A DNA stretch of 64,000 bases from positions 124,001 to 188,000 of the forward strand of contig CBDBEU010000003.1 in the NCBI GenBank assembly GCA_965204565.1, in the 5' to 3' direction. Within the stretch, counting starts at the first letter, position 1. Every line of letters starts with the position of its first letter. The notes under the pieces were generated by a model. That model was not told the origin of the DNA. It was given only the letters and a program-made list of their open reading frames with translations, and did not search any database. Positions 9,229 through 18,524 of the stretch are shown here, piece after piece. Origin of the DNA: CBDBEU01 sp965204565 (GTDB taxonomy: Bacteria > Pseudomonadota > Alphaproteobacteria > Rhizobiales > TMED25). Position numbers and translations under genes: made by a program.

Positions 9229-11772
9229 TCAAAGCGCACGCTCTATCGACTCGACGGAATAGCACTCGATCATGTCGCCCTGCTTCAGGTCCTGATAATT
9301 CTCGAACGACATGCCGCATTCTTGGCCGGTCTGGACTTCCTTAACCTCGTCCTGGAACCGTTTAAGCGTTGACAATGTACCCTCGTGGATTACCACATTG
9401 TCGCGGATAAGGCGGACCTTTCCACCGCGCCGAACGACACCCTCGACAATGCGGCAACCGGCAACCTTGCCGACCTTGGAAATGTGAAAGACTTCGAGAG
9501 CTTCGGCGGTACCAAGGGTGGTTTCACGAATAGTCGGATCAAGCATGCTGGACATGGCCACCTTGACGTCGTCAACAAGGTGGTAAATCACGGAGTAGGT
9601 ACGAATTTCAGTGCCGGTGCGTGCAGAAGCCTCGCGGGCCTGGACATTAGGCCGCACATTGAACGCCAGAATAACGGCACCCGATGCGTCAGCAAGCGTC
9701 ACATCCGATTCGGTAATTGCGCCGACGCCGCCGTGAACGACACGGGCGGCAACCTCGTTGGTGCCAAGTTTTTCCAGAGCGATGGAGATGGCTTCCACCG
9801 AGCCTTGAACATCGGCTTTAACCAAAATCGGAAATTCCTTGCGGCCTTCTTCCTTGAGCTGATTCATCATCTGCTCGAGGGTTGCGCGTTCGCTGGCGCC
9901 GGCAATCAGCATGTCGCGGCGCTTGCGTTTGCGATATTCGGTGATTTCACGAGCCCGGGCTTCGCTTTCAACGGCGGCAAAGCGGTCTCCCGCTTCAGGC
10001 GTGCCGTTGAGGCCAAGAACTTCAACCGGCACTGACGGGCCCGCCTGTTCAACGCTGCCGCCGTGATCGTCGACCAGGGCACGAACCCGGCCCCATTCGG
10101 AGCCAAGGACGATTATATCTCCAACCCTGAGAGTGCCGCGCTGCACCAACACGCTGGCCACCGAGCCCCGGGCACGATCGAGTTTTGCCTCGATGACAAC
10201 GCCTTCAGCCGCACGATTCGGATTTGCCTTGAGCTCTGCAATTTCAGCCTGCAACAGCACGGTCTCTATCAATTTGTCGAGATTGGTTCCATTGAGGGCG
10301 GAGACTTCCACATTGAGGGTCTCACCACTCATCGATTCAACGACAACCTCATGTTGCAGGAGTTCGGTGCGCACGCGGTTTGGATCGGCGCCCTCGACAT
10401 CGATCTTGTTGATCGCAACGATCATCGGCACGCCGGCTTCGCGGGCGTGTGAGATCGCCTCAATCGTTTGCGGCATGACGCCATCGTCGGCCGCGATAAC
10501 CAGAATGACGATATCGGTGACCTTGGCGCCGCGGGCGCGCATCGATGTGAAGGCCGCATGGCCCGGTGTATCGATGAATGTGACCTTATCGCCGGAGGCA
10601 ATGGTAACCTGGTAGGCGCCGATATGCTGGGTAATGCCGCCGGCTTCGCCTGATACTACGTCGGTCTGGCGAAGTGCATCGAGAAGTGATGTCTTGCCGT
10701 GATCGACATGGCCCATGACCGTCACCACCGCCGCGCGCGGGCGCAGCTCGGCTTGGTCGTCCTGATCCCCATGCAGGCCTTCCTCGACATCGGCTTCCGA
10801 CACGCGCTTGACGGAGTGCCCCAATTCTTCGGCGATCAGTTGGGCAGTATCTGCATCGATCACATCGTTGATCTTCAGCATCTGACCCTGCTTCATCAAG
10901 AGCTTGATGACATCTACGGAGCGCTCTGCCATTCTATTGGCAAGTTCCTGAATGGTGATCGCCTCAGGAATAGTCACTTCACGGCTGATCTTGGCTTGCG
11001 GCTCAAGTTCGCCCATAGCCTGGCGGCGCTCACGTTCGCGCCGGCGCCGCATTGAAGCGAGGGATCGTTCACGCGGCGAGTCGTCAAGCGCCTTGGTGAC
11101 AGTGAGCTTGGAACGCCTGCGTTCAGTTGTCGTGCGGGTACGGGCAGGGCGTGGTAGTGCCGCCCGCCGTTTGCCGGTTTCACCAGAATTCGCTTCAACG
11201 GGGGGTGTCGCGGTATTCTCTTCACGCCGGCGCGCTTCCTCTTCGGCGCGCTTACGGCCTTCTTCTTCGCGCAGCCGGCGCTGCTTTTCTTCGGCCTGGC
11301 GTGCTTCGGCCTCGGCGCGTTCGCGTGCAAGACGTTCTTCATCGCGTTCGCGGTCACGCGCGTCGGCTACAGCCTGTTTGCGTTCCTCTGCCTCGCGTAC
11401 GCGCGCTTCGGCCAAGGCATGAGCGCGGGCGACCTTTTCTTCCTCGGTCAGGGTACGCAGAACAACGCCAGCGGGACGGTCATCGCGCTCCGCTGTTTTT
11501 TCTGGTTCCGGGACGGCAACTTCGGATGGTGCTACCGCCGGCGCGGCCTTTTCTACGACGGGAGAAGGTGGCGTCGTCGCTGATTCAGCACGTTCTGGCG
11601 CAGGGCGAACCGTCCTGCTGCGCTTCTTCTCAACGACAACGGTTTTAGAACGACCTTGAGAAAAACTCTGTTTGACTCGGCCAGCATCGCCAACCGAACG
11701 CTTGAGGCTAAGCGTTTTGCCGCTTCCAGACAGCCGCAGTTTCTTATCTCTGGTATCTTTTGTTTCGCTCAT
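9229..11772 (-). CDS. infB: Translation initiation factor IF-2
   Basis: This GTPase brings initiator tRNA to the 30S subunit and promotes subunit joining. From the ATG at 11772 (MSETKDTRDKKLRL) it has 847 aa. The N-terminal part is a charged, Arg/Glu/Ala-rich helical segment (about residues 90-230), variable in this family. An IF2 N-domain (REVTIPEAITIQELANRMAE) follows near residue 260. The G domain shows GHVDHGKTS near 352, DTPGH near 399 and NKID near 452. The remaining EF-Tu-like and C-terminal domains are complete. An upstream start at 11793 adds seven unsupported residues. It lies between rnpM and rbfA in the conserved order. Confidence 0.97.
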   Translation of the reverse strand: MSETKDTRDKKLRLSGSGKTLSLKRSVGDAGRVKQSFSQGRSKTVVVEKKRSRTVRPAPERAESATTPPSPVVEKAAPAVAPSEVAVPEPEKTAERDDRPAGVVLRTLTEEEKVARAHALAEARVREAEERKQAVADARDRERDEERLARERAEAEARQAEEKQRRLREEEGRKRAEEEARRREENTATPPVEANSGETGKRRAALPRPARTRTTTERRRSKLTVTKALDDSPRERSLASMRRRRERERRQAMGELEPQAKISREVTIPEAITIQELANRMAERSVDVIKLLMKQGQMLKINDVIDADTAQLIAEELGHSVKRVSEADVEEGLHGDQDDQAELRPRAAVVTVMGHVDHGKTSLLDALRQTDVVSGEAGGITQHIGAYQVTIASGDKVTFIDTPGHAAFTSMRARGAKVTDIVILVIAADDGVMPQTIEAISHAREAGVPMIVAINKIDVEGADPNRVRTELLQHEVVVESMSGETLNVEVSALNGTNLDKLIETVLLQAEIAELKANPNRAAEGVVIEAKLDRARGSVASVLVQRGTLRVGDIIVLGSEWGRVRALVDDHGGSVEQAGPSVPVEVLGLNGTPEAGDRFAAVESEARAREITEYRKRKRRDMLIAGASERATLEQMMNQLKEEGRKEFPILVKADVQGSVEAISIALEKLGTNEVAARVVHGGVGAITESDVTLADASGAVILAFNVRPNVQAREASARTGTEIRTYSVIYHLVDDVKVAMSSMLDPTIRETTLGTAEALEVFHISKVGKVAGCRIVEGVVRRGGKVRLIRDNVVIHEGTLSTLKRFQDEVKEVQTGQECGMSFENYQDLKQGDMIECYSVESIERAL

Positions 11773-11804
11773 CGTGATCCGTACTGCTGCCACAAATTAT
11801 TCAG

Positions 11805-12416
11805 TCATGCGGCGCAAATGTCTGCAACTGTGCCGTCAATATAATTCTCGTACCGCAATAGAGCGGATTCAAGAGATGCCGCTGCCCGCCCGGCAGTGAC
11901 ACCTGCATGTACCACATTTGGCCGCCCCAATGCCAAACTCAATTGTTGGCTTGAAAAGGCATGGCTTTGATGGGGGCAGGGCGATGGTGCCGCCGCGAGC
12001 GCCTGATCAATTTTTCGCCGACTGTCGGTGGCTGCATCGGTTGCGCAAAATACAATCGCAAGATCGCCGTGTCTGACCGCGCGATCGACTTTTGAAAAGC
12101 CGTTCATAACAGCACCTGTTCGGGCGGCAAGACCGATTGCGCTGAGTGCCCGCTCCTGGATGAGATGTGACACCTGCTCGGCAAGGTCGGCGGAAGCCAC
12201 AGCGCCGGTTTTAAGGGCGCGGGCAAAAGAGCCTTGGTGTACAGCGCGATCGACCATTGTGCGATGCGCTATTACCCAGGCCCCGCGGCCCGGCAGACGG
12301 GCTTTGAGATCGGGCACCATGGAGCCTTCCGGTCCCAGGACGAAGCGGATCAACTCGCTTGCGGGACGGTTCTGGCGGGTAACAATGCAGCGTCGTTCGT
12401 TCATTTCAACCTTCAA
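11805..12416 (-). CDS. rnpM: YlxR/RnpM-type RNA-binding protein with L7Ae-like second domain
   Basis: The N-terminal 85 residues are the YlxR (DUF448) domain: NERRCIVTRQNRPASELIRF and the RLPGRGAWV signature. In Bacillus the protein modulates RNase P. Residues ~95-175 (ALSAIGLAARTGAVMNGFSK, LAIVFCATDA) look like the L7Ae/eL8-type fold often fused to YlxR in alphaproteobacteria. The 203-aa protein sits between nusA and infB as usual. The start at 12416 (MKVEMNERR) is taken; 12404 is an equally plausible internal ATG. Confidence 0.88.
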   Translation of the reverse strand: MKVEMNERRCIVTRQNRPASELIRFVLGPEGSMVPDLKARLPGRGAWVIAHRTMVDRAVHQGSFARALKTGAVASADLAEQVSHLIQERALSAIGLAARTGAVMNGFSKVDRAVRHGDLAIVFCATDAATDSRRKIDQALAAAPSPCPHQSHAFSSQQLSLALGRPNVVHAGVTAGRAAASLESALLRYENYIDGTVADICAA

Positions 12417-12434
12417 CAGGTGGCACGGGCGGGT

Positions 12435-14093
12435 TCAAGTCAGTATCCGGGCGTTGGCAAAGGAGCGGGTTGTTTCCTCAGGTTCTTCTTCAGCAGCGCT
12501 TTCCTCTTCGCTCTCGCTTTCGTCTGCAATCAAATCCTCTGGTTTGACCCAGCCGGCAGAAATGCGTGCGGCCATGATCAGGTTTTCCGCTTGATCGCGC
12601 GACACCCCAAAACCGGACAGGATGCCTTCAAAACGCTTGACTTCATTGTCCTCGCGCTCGGTCCAGCCGAGCAGATCGTCCGGTACGCAGCCGGCGAGAT
12701 CTTCGGTAGTCTTGACGTTATTTTCGCCCAGCGCGACCAACATCTGGATGGAAATGCCCTCAATTTCCTTCAACTCATCGGTAACTCCAAGTTCAACTCG
12801 GCGAGCATCGAGTTCGGCGTCGCATGCAGCCAGATAGTCGGTGGCGCGCTGCTGGATTTCGGCTGCGGTATCCTCGTCAAAGCCCTCGATTTCAGAGATC
12901 TCTTTAACCGCCACATAGGCAAGCTCTTCTACCGAGGCAAAACCTTCCGATGCCAGCAGCTGAGCGATCATTTCATCAACATCGAGAGAGTCCATGAACA
13001 TGGCGCTGCGCTCGGCGAACTCACTCTGACGCTTTTCAGATTCCTCGGCCTCGGTCAGGATGTCGATATCCCAGCCGGTCAGTTGAGAGGCAAGGCGGAC
13101 ATTCTGGCCACGCCGTCCGATGGCCAGTGAAAGCTGATCGTCAGGAACCACCACTTCGATGCGCGCGGCATCCTCGTCCAGAACCACCTTGGCAACCTCC
13201 GCCGGTGCCAGGGCATTGACGATGAAAGTGGCAGCATCGTCGTTCCACTGGATGATATCGATCTTCTCACCCTGTAGCTCATTGACCACCGCCTGAACAC
13301 GACTGCCTCGCATGCCAACACAAGCTCCGACCGGGTCGATGGAGGAATCTCGCGAAAGCACGGCGATCTTGGCGCGGCTGCCCGGATCGCGGGCGACGGA
13401 CATGATCTCGATAATGCCGTCATAGATCTCCGGCACTTCCTGCATGAACAATTTGGACATGAACTGGGGATGGGTGCGTGAGAGGAAAATCTGCGGACCG
13501 CGCTGCTCGCGGCGCACATCGTAGATATAGGCGCGGATGCGGTCTCCATTGTGGAACGTCTCACGCGGCAGCAGTTCATCACAGCGCACAATGGCTTCGG
13601 CGCGGCCAAGATCAACAACCACATTGCCGTATTCGACCCGCTTGACCATGCCGGATACGACATCGCCGATCCGGTCCTTGAATTCCTCATATTGATGCTC
13701 GCGTTCGGCATCACGGACCTTTTGCACGATCACCTGCTTGGCGTTCTGGGCCGCGATGCGGCCAAAATCAAACGACGGGAGAGGCTCGGCGATAAAATCT
13801 CCGACCTGAGCTGCCGGATTACGTGCACGCGCTGTTTCAAGGCTGATTTCGGTGGCGTCCGAAGTCGCTTTCTCGACAACCCCCAAGAGTCTGGAGAGAT
13901 TCATCTCACCGGTTTTGAGATCGATCTCAGCACGAATTTCGTTTTCGGCACCATAACGTGATTTTGCCGCTTTCTGGATGGCATCCTCCATGGCGGCGAT
14001 TACAATTTCCTTGTCGATCGACTTGTCGCGAGCCACCGCATCGGCGATTTGCAGCAGCTCAAGGCGATTTGCGCTTACGCCCAATTGTGCCAT
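12435..14093 (-). CDS. nusA: Transcription termination/antitermination factor NusA
   Basis: NusA binds RNA polymerase and nascent RNA and influences pausing, termination and rRNA antitermination. The 552-aa protein contains the N-terminal polymerase-binding domain, an S1 domain (VVSGMVKRVEYGNVVVDLGR, about residues 140-200) and the NusA-type KH region (GACVGMRGSRVQAVVNELQG and LSLAIGRRGQNVRLASQLTG). Two acidic repeat-like C-terminal modules and a Glu-rich tail follow, the extended layout found in proteobacteria. It is 18 nt from rimP upstream and 18 nt from rnpM downstream, so an operon is clear. Confidence 0.97.
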   Translation of the reverse strand: MAQLGVSANRLELLQIADAVARDKSIDKEIVIAAMEDAIQKAAKSRYGAENEIRAEIDLKTGEMNLSRLLGVVEKATSDATEISLETARARNPAAQVGDFIAEPLPSFDFGRIAAQNAKQVIVQKVRDAEREHQYEEFKDRIGDVVSGMVKRVEYGNVVVDLGRAEAIVRCDELLPRETFHNGDRIRAYIYDVRREQRGPQIFLSRTHPQFMSKLFMQEVPEIYDGIIEIMSVARDPGSRAKIAVLSRDSSIDPVGACVGMRGSRVQAVVNELQGEKIDIIQWNDDAATFIVNALAPAEVAKVVLDEDAARIEVVVPDDQLSLAIGRRGQNVRLASQLTGWDIDILTEAEESEKRQSEFAERSAMFMDSLDVDEMIAQLLASEGFASVEELAYVAVKEISEIEGFDEDTAAEIQQRATDYLAACDAELDARRVELGVTDELKEIEGISIQMLVALGENNVKTTEDLAGCVPDDLLGWTEREDNEVKRFEGILSGFGVSRDQAENLIMAARISAGWVKPEDLIADESESEEESAAEEEPEETTRSFANARILT

Positions 14094-14111
14094 TTTCGGT
14101 CTCTCCGTTGG

Positions 14112-14699
14112 TTACTGTGTGGCGCCGACCGAAGATTTTGGATCCGATGCCGCGCGTTTGAGTAGATAATCGTTCATGACGAGCTTTGCCGAATGAATGA
14201 GATCGAACGGAATCCCCACGATCTGCGTATCATCGAGATCTTCGATCTTGAGGCGAACTTCGCCATCGGCAAATCCTTCGATCAGTCCACGGAAACGCTT
14301 GCGCCCGGCGAGCAATTCCCTGACCTCGATTTTTGCTTCGTATCCAGCCCAGCGCTCGAAGTCTCCGGGCCTGGCCAGCGGACGGTCGATTCCGGGCGAA
14401 GACACTTCAAGATGGTAGCCGCTCGGAAGTGGATCCTCGACATCCAGAAGCGATGACAATACGTGCGAGACAGCAACGCAATCGCTGATCTCCAGCGTTC
14501 CATCGGGACGTTCGATCATCACCTGAACAGTCGTCCCGTGTTGCCCGCTCAGCTGAACACGCACAAGGCGGTAGCCCATATCCTCAATGACCGGTTCGGC
14601 GACATTGGCGATATGTTGAGCCGGTCCGGTTTCTGAGCATATTCGCGGCTCTTGGCGATCTCGGTTGTGCACCTGTGTATGTTCGGGTTCTGTGTTCAT
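14112..14699 (-). CDS. rimP: Ribosome maturation factor RimP
   Basis: RimP is a 30S assembly factor acting before S12 and S19 binding. The 195-aa protein has the family core: PVIEDMGYRLVRVQLSGQHG, SDCVAVSHVLSSLLDVEDPL, YHLEVSSPGIDRPLARPGDF and the C-terminal SH3-like domain with GIPFDLIHSAKLVMNDYLLK. The first ~30 residues are polar and poorly conserved, so the exact start is less certain than the gene. It is first in the operon; no gene lies directly upstream, only an IS fragment. Confidence 0.95.
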   Translation of the reverse strand: MNTEPEHTQVHNRDRQEPRICSETGPAQHIANVAEPVIEDMGYRLVRVQLSGQHGTTVQVMIERPDGTLEISDCVAVSHVLSSLLDVEDPLPSGYHLEVSSPGIDRPLARPGDFERWAGYEAKIEVRELLAGRKRFRGLIEGFADGEVRLKIEDLDDTQIVGIPFDLIHSAKLVMNDYLLKRAASDPKSSVGATQ

Positions 14700-14714
14700 T
14701 GCCTGTTGCCAAAG

Positions 14715-14790
14715 CGAAAAGAGCGGGCCCCGAAAGACCCACTCGCAACGATAGTCTGTCGTTGTTATAAATTATTTCCCAGATATATTG
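14715..14790 (-). promoter_or_regulatory. Candidate promoter and leader of the rimP-nusA-infB operon
   Basis: The minus strand upstream of rimP is AT-rich here, unlike its surroundings. It contains AATTTATAACAAC, in which TATAAC could be a -10 box. Two small hairpins follow: CAACGACAGACTATCGTTG and one formed by GAGTGGGT with the GGGCCCGCTC region. Leaders of nusA operons are often autoregulated, but no specific signal could be identified. Confidence 0.3.
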
Positions 14791-14851
14791 CGCTCGAGCT
14801 TGGAATGCAAGCGATCAGACCCGGGCATCTAACCGGCGGAGGGTGAACAAC

Positions 14852-15341
14852 TAGTGGATTGATCGAGACAAATGGTTCCGGGTGTGCGCTTCTTTGGGAT
14901 GGGCACTGGAGCACATCCGACGATCACGGTCGAGGACAGAATTGGGCTTGAAGCAATCATGTCGCATCCGGCGATGCCGGATCGTGCTGTCGAGCAGCGA
15001 TGGCGTCGGCACGATGGGGATCGTGCGCGCCACCGGAAAGTCGAAGAAATGCGTCCGGCGCCGGCAGGGACGGTTCATGGCTGAAGGCGTGGATGGTCTG
15101 CTCCGCGAGAAAAGCCGCCCGCCCGGCACGCTGGTGACGCCGGATGAAAGGACGGTCGAGGTGATCCGTCCGGCGCCGCACCGCCGGCGGGTGTTCAAGT
15201 TCTCGCGGGATCCGGCTTTTGTGGAGAAACCGCACGATATTGTGGGGCTTTACGTCAGCCCTCCTGCGCATGCAGTGGTGCTCTCGGTGGATGAAAAGTC
15301 GGAAATTCAGGCGCCGGACCGAACACAACCCGGCCGGGAAC
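14852..15341 (+). mobile_element. IS630-family element 2, copy 1: 5' part, fused to IS3 sequence
   Basis: It starts with the tip TAGTGGATTGATCGAGAC at a TA, shared with copies at 26937 and 32690. Coding of the transposase is spread over two frames and continues to DEKSEIQAPDRTQPG, the first Asp of the DDE triad. At about 15341 the sequence leaves IS630 and continues in frame with the C-terminus of an IS3 transposase. The IS630 second Asp, Glu motif and right tip are missing, so the copy cannot move. It retains a ~115-bp stretch (after the first GTCCGGCGCCG at about 15054) that copy 3 has lost. Confidence 0.8.
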
Positions 15342-15520
15342 TCGAAGCCTGGCGGCACGACTACAATCACTTCCGGCCCCACTCGAGCCTCAGGAACAAA
15401 ACCCCGGCCGGGATCGGGGCTGGATCAACCGGCAAACCGTGTCGGGGGCATGCCCCCGACACGGTTGTTGCCATCACGCCCTGCGTTGGGCATCAAAACG
15501 GGCACAGGCTCTAATTGTAG
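15342..15520 (+). mobile_element. IS3-family orfB, 3' fragment fused to IS630
   Basis: The fused frame (ORF 14882-15514) continues as ELEAWRHDYNHFRPHSSLRN followed by KTPAGIGA, the classic C-terminal end of the IS3-family integrase domain, which carries the last part of the DDE region. A GC-rich palindrome (GGGGGCATGCCCCCG) follows. No right end could be fixed. An IS3 orfA fragment on the opposite strand at 23606-23931 may be from the same family, but the two need not be one former element. Confidence 0.75.
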
Positions 15521-15527
15521 CTGGTAG

Positions 15528-15716
15528 AAACTTCGCGCTCAGATCAGCGCCGGTTGGGGTTTTGGCAAGAAGCATGGTTTCCATATCACCATCAACAAGC
15601 ACCACTATAAGAATTCTTGCTGGAACTGGGTGTGGAACGGCTATGGCTATCTCAAGGTTTGGACCTGTGGCGTCTACTCAGTTTTGATCACCACTCAACA
15701 AACCGTCATAAGGTGA
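15528..15716 (+). pseudogene. Unidentified 3' gene remnant with a Trp/Tyr-rich end
   Basis: After a TAG at 15525 an open frame without a start runs to TGA at 15714. It reads AGWGFGKKHGFHITINKHHY, then WNWVWNGYGYLKVWTCGVY and ends TTQQTVIR. The composition (three Trp within seven residues, many Tyr, His and Gly) is unlike random sequence and looks like the tail of a small secreted or surface protein. It ends just before a terminator-like hairpin, which supports its being a true gene end. I do not recognise a family. Confidence 0.35.
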
Positions 15717-15741
15717 TGAAACGTGAGTAGACTGAACCACT

Positions 15742-15802
15742 AGGAGGATTTGGGCTGATCGGTCAGGCGACCACAAAGCCCGGATCCTCCTTAACTTTTT
15801 TT
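15742..15802 (+). terminator. Rho-independent terminator
   Basis: AGGAGGATTTGGGCT pairs with AGCCCGGATCCTCCT across a 20-nt loop, with G-U pairs in the middle. The stem is followed within 5 nt by seven T residues. Direction is plus strand, so it would end the gene whose remnant lies at 15528-15716. Confidence 0.7.
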
Positions 15803-16090
15803 GTATCGTTTGTATTATTGATCTTCGAAGGTCTTCAAGAACGGCAGATTTTGTCGGGCGCACGACTTCAAAATCATCCGTGAGCGTCGACAATATTCCT
15901 GTCAAATCAATGAGTTGAACAGCGTTTCTAGCCTGATCCGTACTCTGCGCGGTATGGCCCTTTTCCCGATTACGAGCGGTAGAGATTTAGCTGAATGCCT
16001 GTTCGGCCAATGTGCGACCGTCAATGCTCTTGGACTCAGGCGCTGGGGGCGTCATATTTGCACGACGCCATTGCCGGGGGATCAAGCGCC

Positions 16091-17710
16091 ATGTCCGATC
16101 AGCAAAGCGATGACTACATCATTGTCGGCGCCGGCAGCGCCGGATGCGTGCTCGCCAACCGCTTGACCGCGTCGGGCAAGAACCAGGTGCTGCTTCTGGA
16201 AGCCGGCGGGCGCGATCTCAATCCGTGGATCCATATTCCCGTCGGTTACGGCAAGACCTTCGTCAATCCGGCGGTCAACTGGCTGTATACCAGCGAGCCG
16301 GATGAAGGCACTGGGGGTGAGCGGCGCATTCGCCAGCCGCGCGGCAAGGTGCTGGGCGGGTCGTCATCGATCAACGGGCTTATCTACATTCGCGGTCAGC
16401 GTGAAGACTATGACATGTGGCGCCAGCTTGGAAATGCCGGCTGGTCGTATGACGATGTGCTGCCGTATTTCAAAAAGGCCGAGGACCAGCCGAGTTTCAA
16501 GAACGAATATCATGGTGTGGGCGGGCCGCTGCAGGTGTCCGATCCCAAGGAGCCGCACCCTTTGGCGGAAGCCTTTTTCGAGGCGGCGGTTGAGTGCGGC
16601 TATCCGCGCAATGATGATTTCAATGGCGCCGATCAGGAGGGGTTTGGATATTACCAGTGGACGCTGCGCGATGGGCGGCGCTCAAGTGCGGCGCGTGCCT
16701 ATCTCAACGGTGCCAAGGCACGGGATAATCTCACAATTGTCACGCATGCCCATGCGAGCCGGGTTCTGTTCGAGGGTAGACGCGCGGTCGGTATCGCCTA
16801 TCTCCAGGGTGGGATTGAACATGAGGCGCGCATGGGGCGGGAGCTGATCCTGTCCAGCGGTTCATTCAACACACCGCAATTGCTGCAACTTTCAGGTGTG
16901 GGACCGGGGGAGCTACTGGCACAGCACGGCATTGAGGTGGTTGCAGATGTTCCCGGCGTGGGCGCCAATCTGATCGATCATTACAACAGCCGCAAAATCT
17001 ACAGCACACCGTTCCGCTTCACCCTCAATGATGCGGTGGGGCTGAAGAATGTTCATCGCGGTGTTGCCGAGGTGTGGCGCTATGTCACCCGCCGCGCCGG
17101 ACTGCTCGCCATGGGCGGGTCTTACGCGGCAGGCTTCTTCAAGACAGCCCCATCAGTGGCAACGCCTGATATCCAGTCCACTGTGGCGCTGTTCAGTGGT
17201 GACAAGGCGGGCGATTATCTGCACCCGTTTTCGGGCTTTACCATTGTTGACCGGTTGTTGCGGCCGGAAAGCAGAGGCAGCGTCACCATCGCCAATTCCG
17301 ATCCCCTGGCGGCGCCGATCATCAAAAACAATTATCTGTCGACCGAGCGCGATGCGGCGGTGCTGTTGGAGGGCTTCAAGGTGACGCGCCGGATCTGCGA
17401 GGCAGCACCCATGCAGCCCTTCATTGCGGATGAATATATGCCGGGCACTCACATTAGAGATGATGGCGAACTGATCGAATACATCCGCCAGACCGGTGGA
17501 ACCAGTTTCCATCCGGTGTGCACTTGCCGGATGGGCACCGATCCTGAAGCGGTGGTCGATCCGCGCCTCAAACTCAAAGGTTTTGAGGGCGTGCGGGTAG
17601 TCGATGCCTCGATCATGCCGACCATTCCATCGGGTAATACCAATGCGCCGACAATCATGGTGGCGGAAAAGGCAGCCGATATGATCGTGGAGGATCAGCG
17701 CGGCAACTAG
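16091..17710 (+). CDS. GMC-family FAD oxidoreductase (choline dehydrogenase-like)
   Basis: It is a flavoprotein alcohol dehydrogenase/oxidase of the glucose-methanol-choline family; the substrate cannot be told. From the ATG at 16091 (GGGGGAT 9 nt upstream) it is 539 aa. The FAD-binding motif IIVGAGSAGCVLANRL lies at residues ~10-25. GMC signature 1 (GKVLGGSSSINGLIYIRG) is near 85 and signature 2 (SSGSFNTPQLLQLSGVGP) near 255. The catalytic region has TSFHPVCTCRMG and, at the end, SIMPTIPSGNTNAPTIMVAE. The frame opens further upstream to 15995, but those residues are not GMC-like. No neighbouring betaine genes are present, so a betA role is not supported. Confidence 0.92.
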   Translation: MSDQQSDDYIIVGAGSAGCVLANRLTASGKNQVLLLEAGGRDLNPWIHIPVGYGKTFVNPAVNWLYTSEPDEGTGGERRIRQPRGKVLGGSSSINGLIYIRGQREDYDMWRQLGNAGWSYDDVLPYFKKAEDQPSFKNEYHGVGGPLQVSDPKEPHPLAEAFFEAAVECGYPRNDDFNGADQEGFGYYQWTLRDGRRSSAARAYLNGAKARDNLTIVTHAHASRVLFEGRRAVGIAYLQGGIEHEARMGRELILSSGSFNTPQLLQLSGVGPGELLAQHGIEVVADVPGVGANLIDHYNSRKIYSTPFRFTLNDAVGLKNVHRGVAEVWRYVTRRAGLLAMGGSYAAGFFKTAPSVATPDIQSTVALFSGDKAGDYLHPFSGFTIVDRLLRPESRGSVTIANSDPLAAPIIKNNYLSTERDAAVLLEGFKVTRRICEAAPMQPFIADEYMPGTHIRDDGELIEYIRQTGGTSFHPVCTCRMGTDPEAVVDPRLKLKGFEGVRVVDASIMPTIPSGNTNAPTIMVAEKAADMIVEDQRGN

Positions 17711-17738
17711 ATCAGTGGTTGGCTTTGTGACGCGGTTT

Positions 17739-18524
17739 TCAGCGACCGGCGAACCCTGCCAGCAATTGCTCGACTGCAGAATCGATTTCCTTCCATTCGC
17801 CAAGCATGGTGCGGCGAAACCGGTAGCGGGCAAGAATGCGCGGTTCAATGACCTTGTCGCCAACGCAATCGGCAGGCATCAGCTCAGGTTTGTCGCGCAG
17901 GCAGTGGAACAGGGTGAATGTGTTTTCGTCTTGGTAGTAGAGAACGTCGTGGTCGGCAATGCCGGAGCCTGGATCCATCTTGCGCGTTTTTAGGCTGAAT
18001 TCGGCAGGCTCTTCGGGGCCGGCAAAATAATAGGGATAAACCTGATAGAAGCGCTCGGCCGGGCGCCAGACCTGGGTCGGCGCCGTCAGGGTGATGTAGA
18101 TGACCCGCGCGCGCGCGCGCTTGTCGCGAAAATCATCGGCCTCCGACTCGCTGAATCCGTTCATAGACGGCCATAGGGCGTGGAGAGAAATCTTTTCGAC
18201 TTCGCCGCCGGCGCGTTCCTGACGTGAGCGCAGATAATTTTCTGGAATGAAAAAGCGCTGATTTGCCAGATCGAGCGTAACCACCCGGTTTGAATCAGTT
18301 GGGGTCGTGTCGGAGCGGAACGGGTTGGACGGACCCTGACCGGAAATCTGCCACCAGCCGATGCCAATCAAACCGGCGATGACTACAAGCCCCAGTATAT
18401 AGGGCCAGAAATTGAATCGCCGTTGCGTTTGCAGGGGCTGCGAATACATGGTTGAATAATGGTTCTGCAAACGTGAGCGCATGAACACGCAACGGTTGAA
18501 ATTGATCCCCATAGGCAATCGCAA
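17739..18524 (-). CDS. Membrane-anchored hypothetical protein
   Basis: The protein has one hydrophobic helix (FNFWPYILGLVVIAGLIGIG) followed by ~190 mostly polar residues that would face the periplasm. No signal peptidase site is obvious, so it looks like an N-anchored periplasmic protein. I do not recognise a family; small conserved-looking stretches are RFFIPENYLRSR, FYQVYPYYFAGPEEP and CLRDKPELMPADCVGDKV with two Cys. Starts at 18524, 18482 and 18449 are possible and none has a good ribosome site. The coding sequence contains a run of alternating CG near 18104-18120 encoding RARAR. It is convergent with the GMC gene. Confidence 0.6.
   Translation of the reverse strand: MRLPMGINFNRCVFMRSRLQNHYSTMYSQPLQTQRRFNFWPYILGLVVIAGLIGIGWWQISGQGPSNPFRSDTTPTDSNRVVTLDLANQRFFIPENYLRSRQERAGGEVEKISLHALWPSMNGFSESEADDFRDKRARARVIYITLTAPTQVWRPAERFYQVYPYYFAGPEEPAEFSLKTRKMDPGSGIADHDVLYYQDENTFTLFHCLRDKPELMPADCVGDKVIEPRILARYRFRRTMLGEWKEIDSAVEQLLAGFAGR

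Noticed and set aside
16091..17710. Assignment as betA (choline dehydrogenase)
   Set aside because: GMC motifs alone do not fix the substrate, and betB, betI or betaine transporters are not adjacent.
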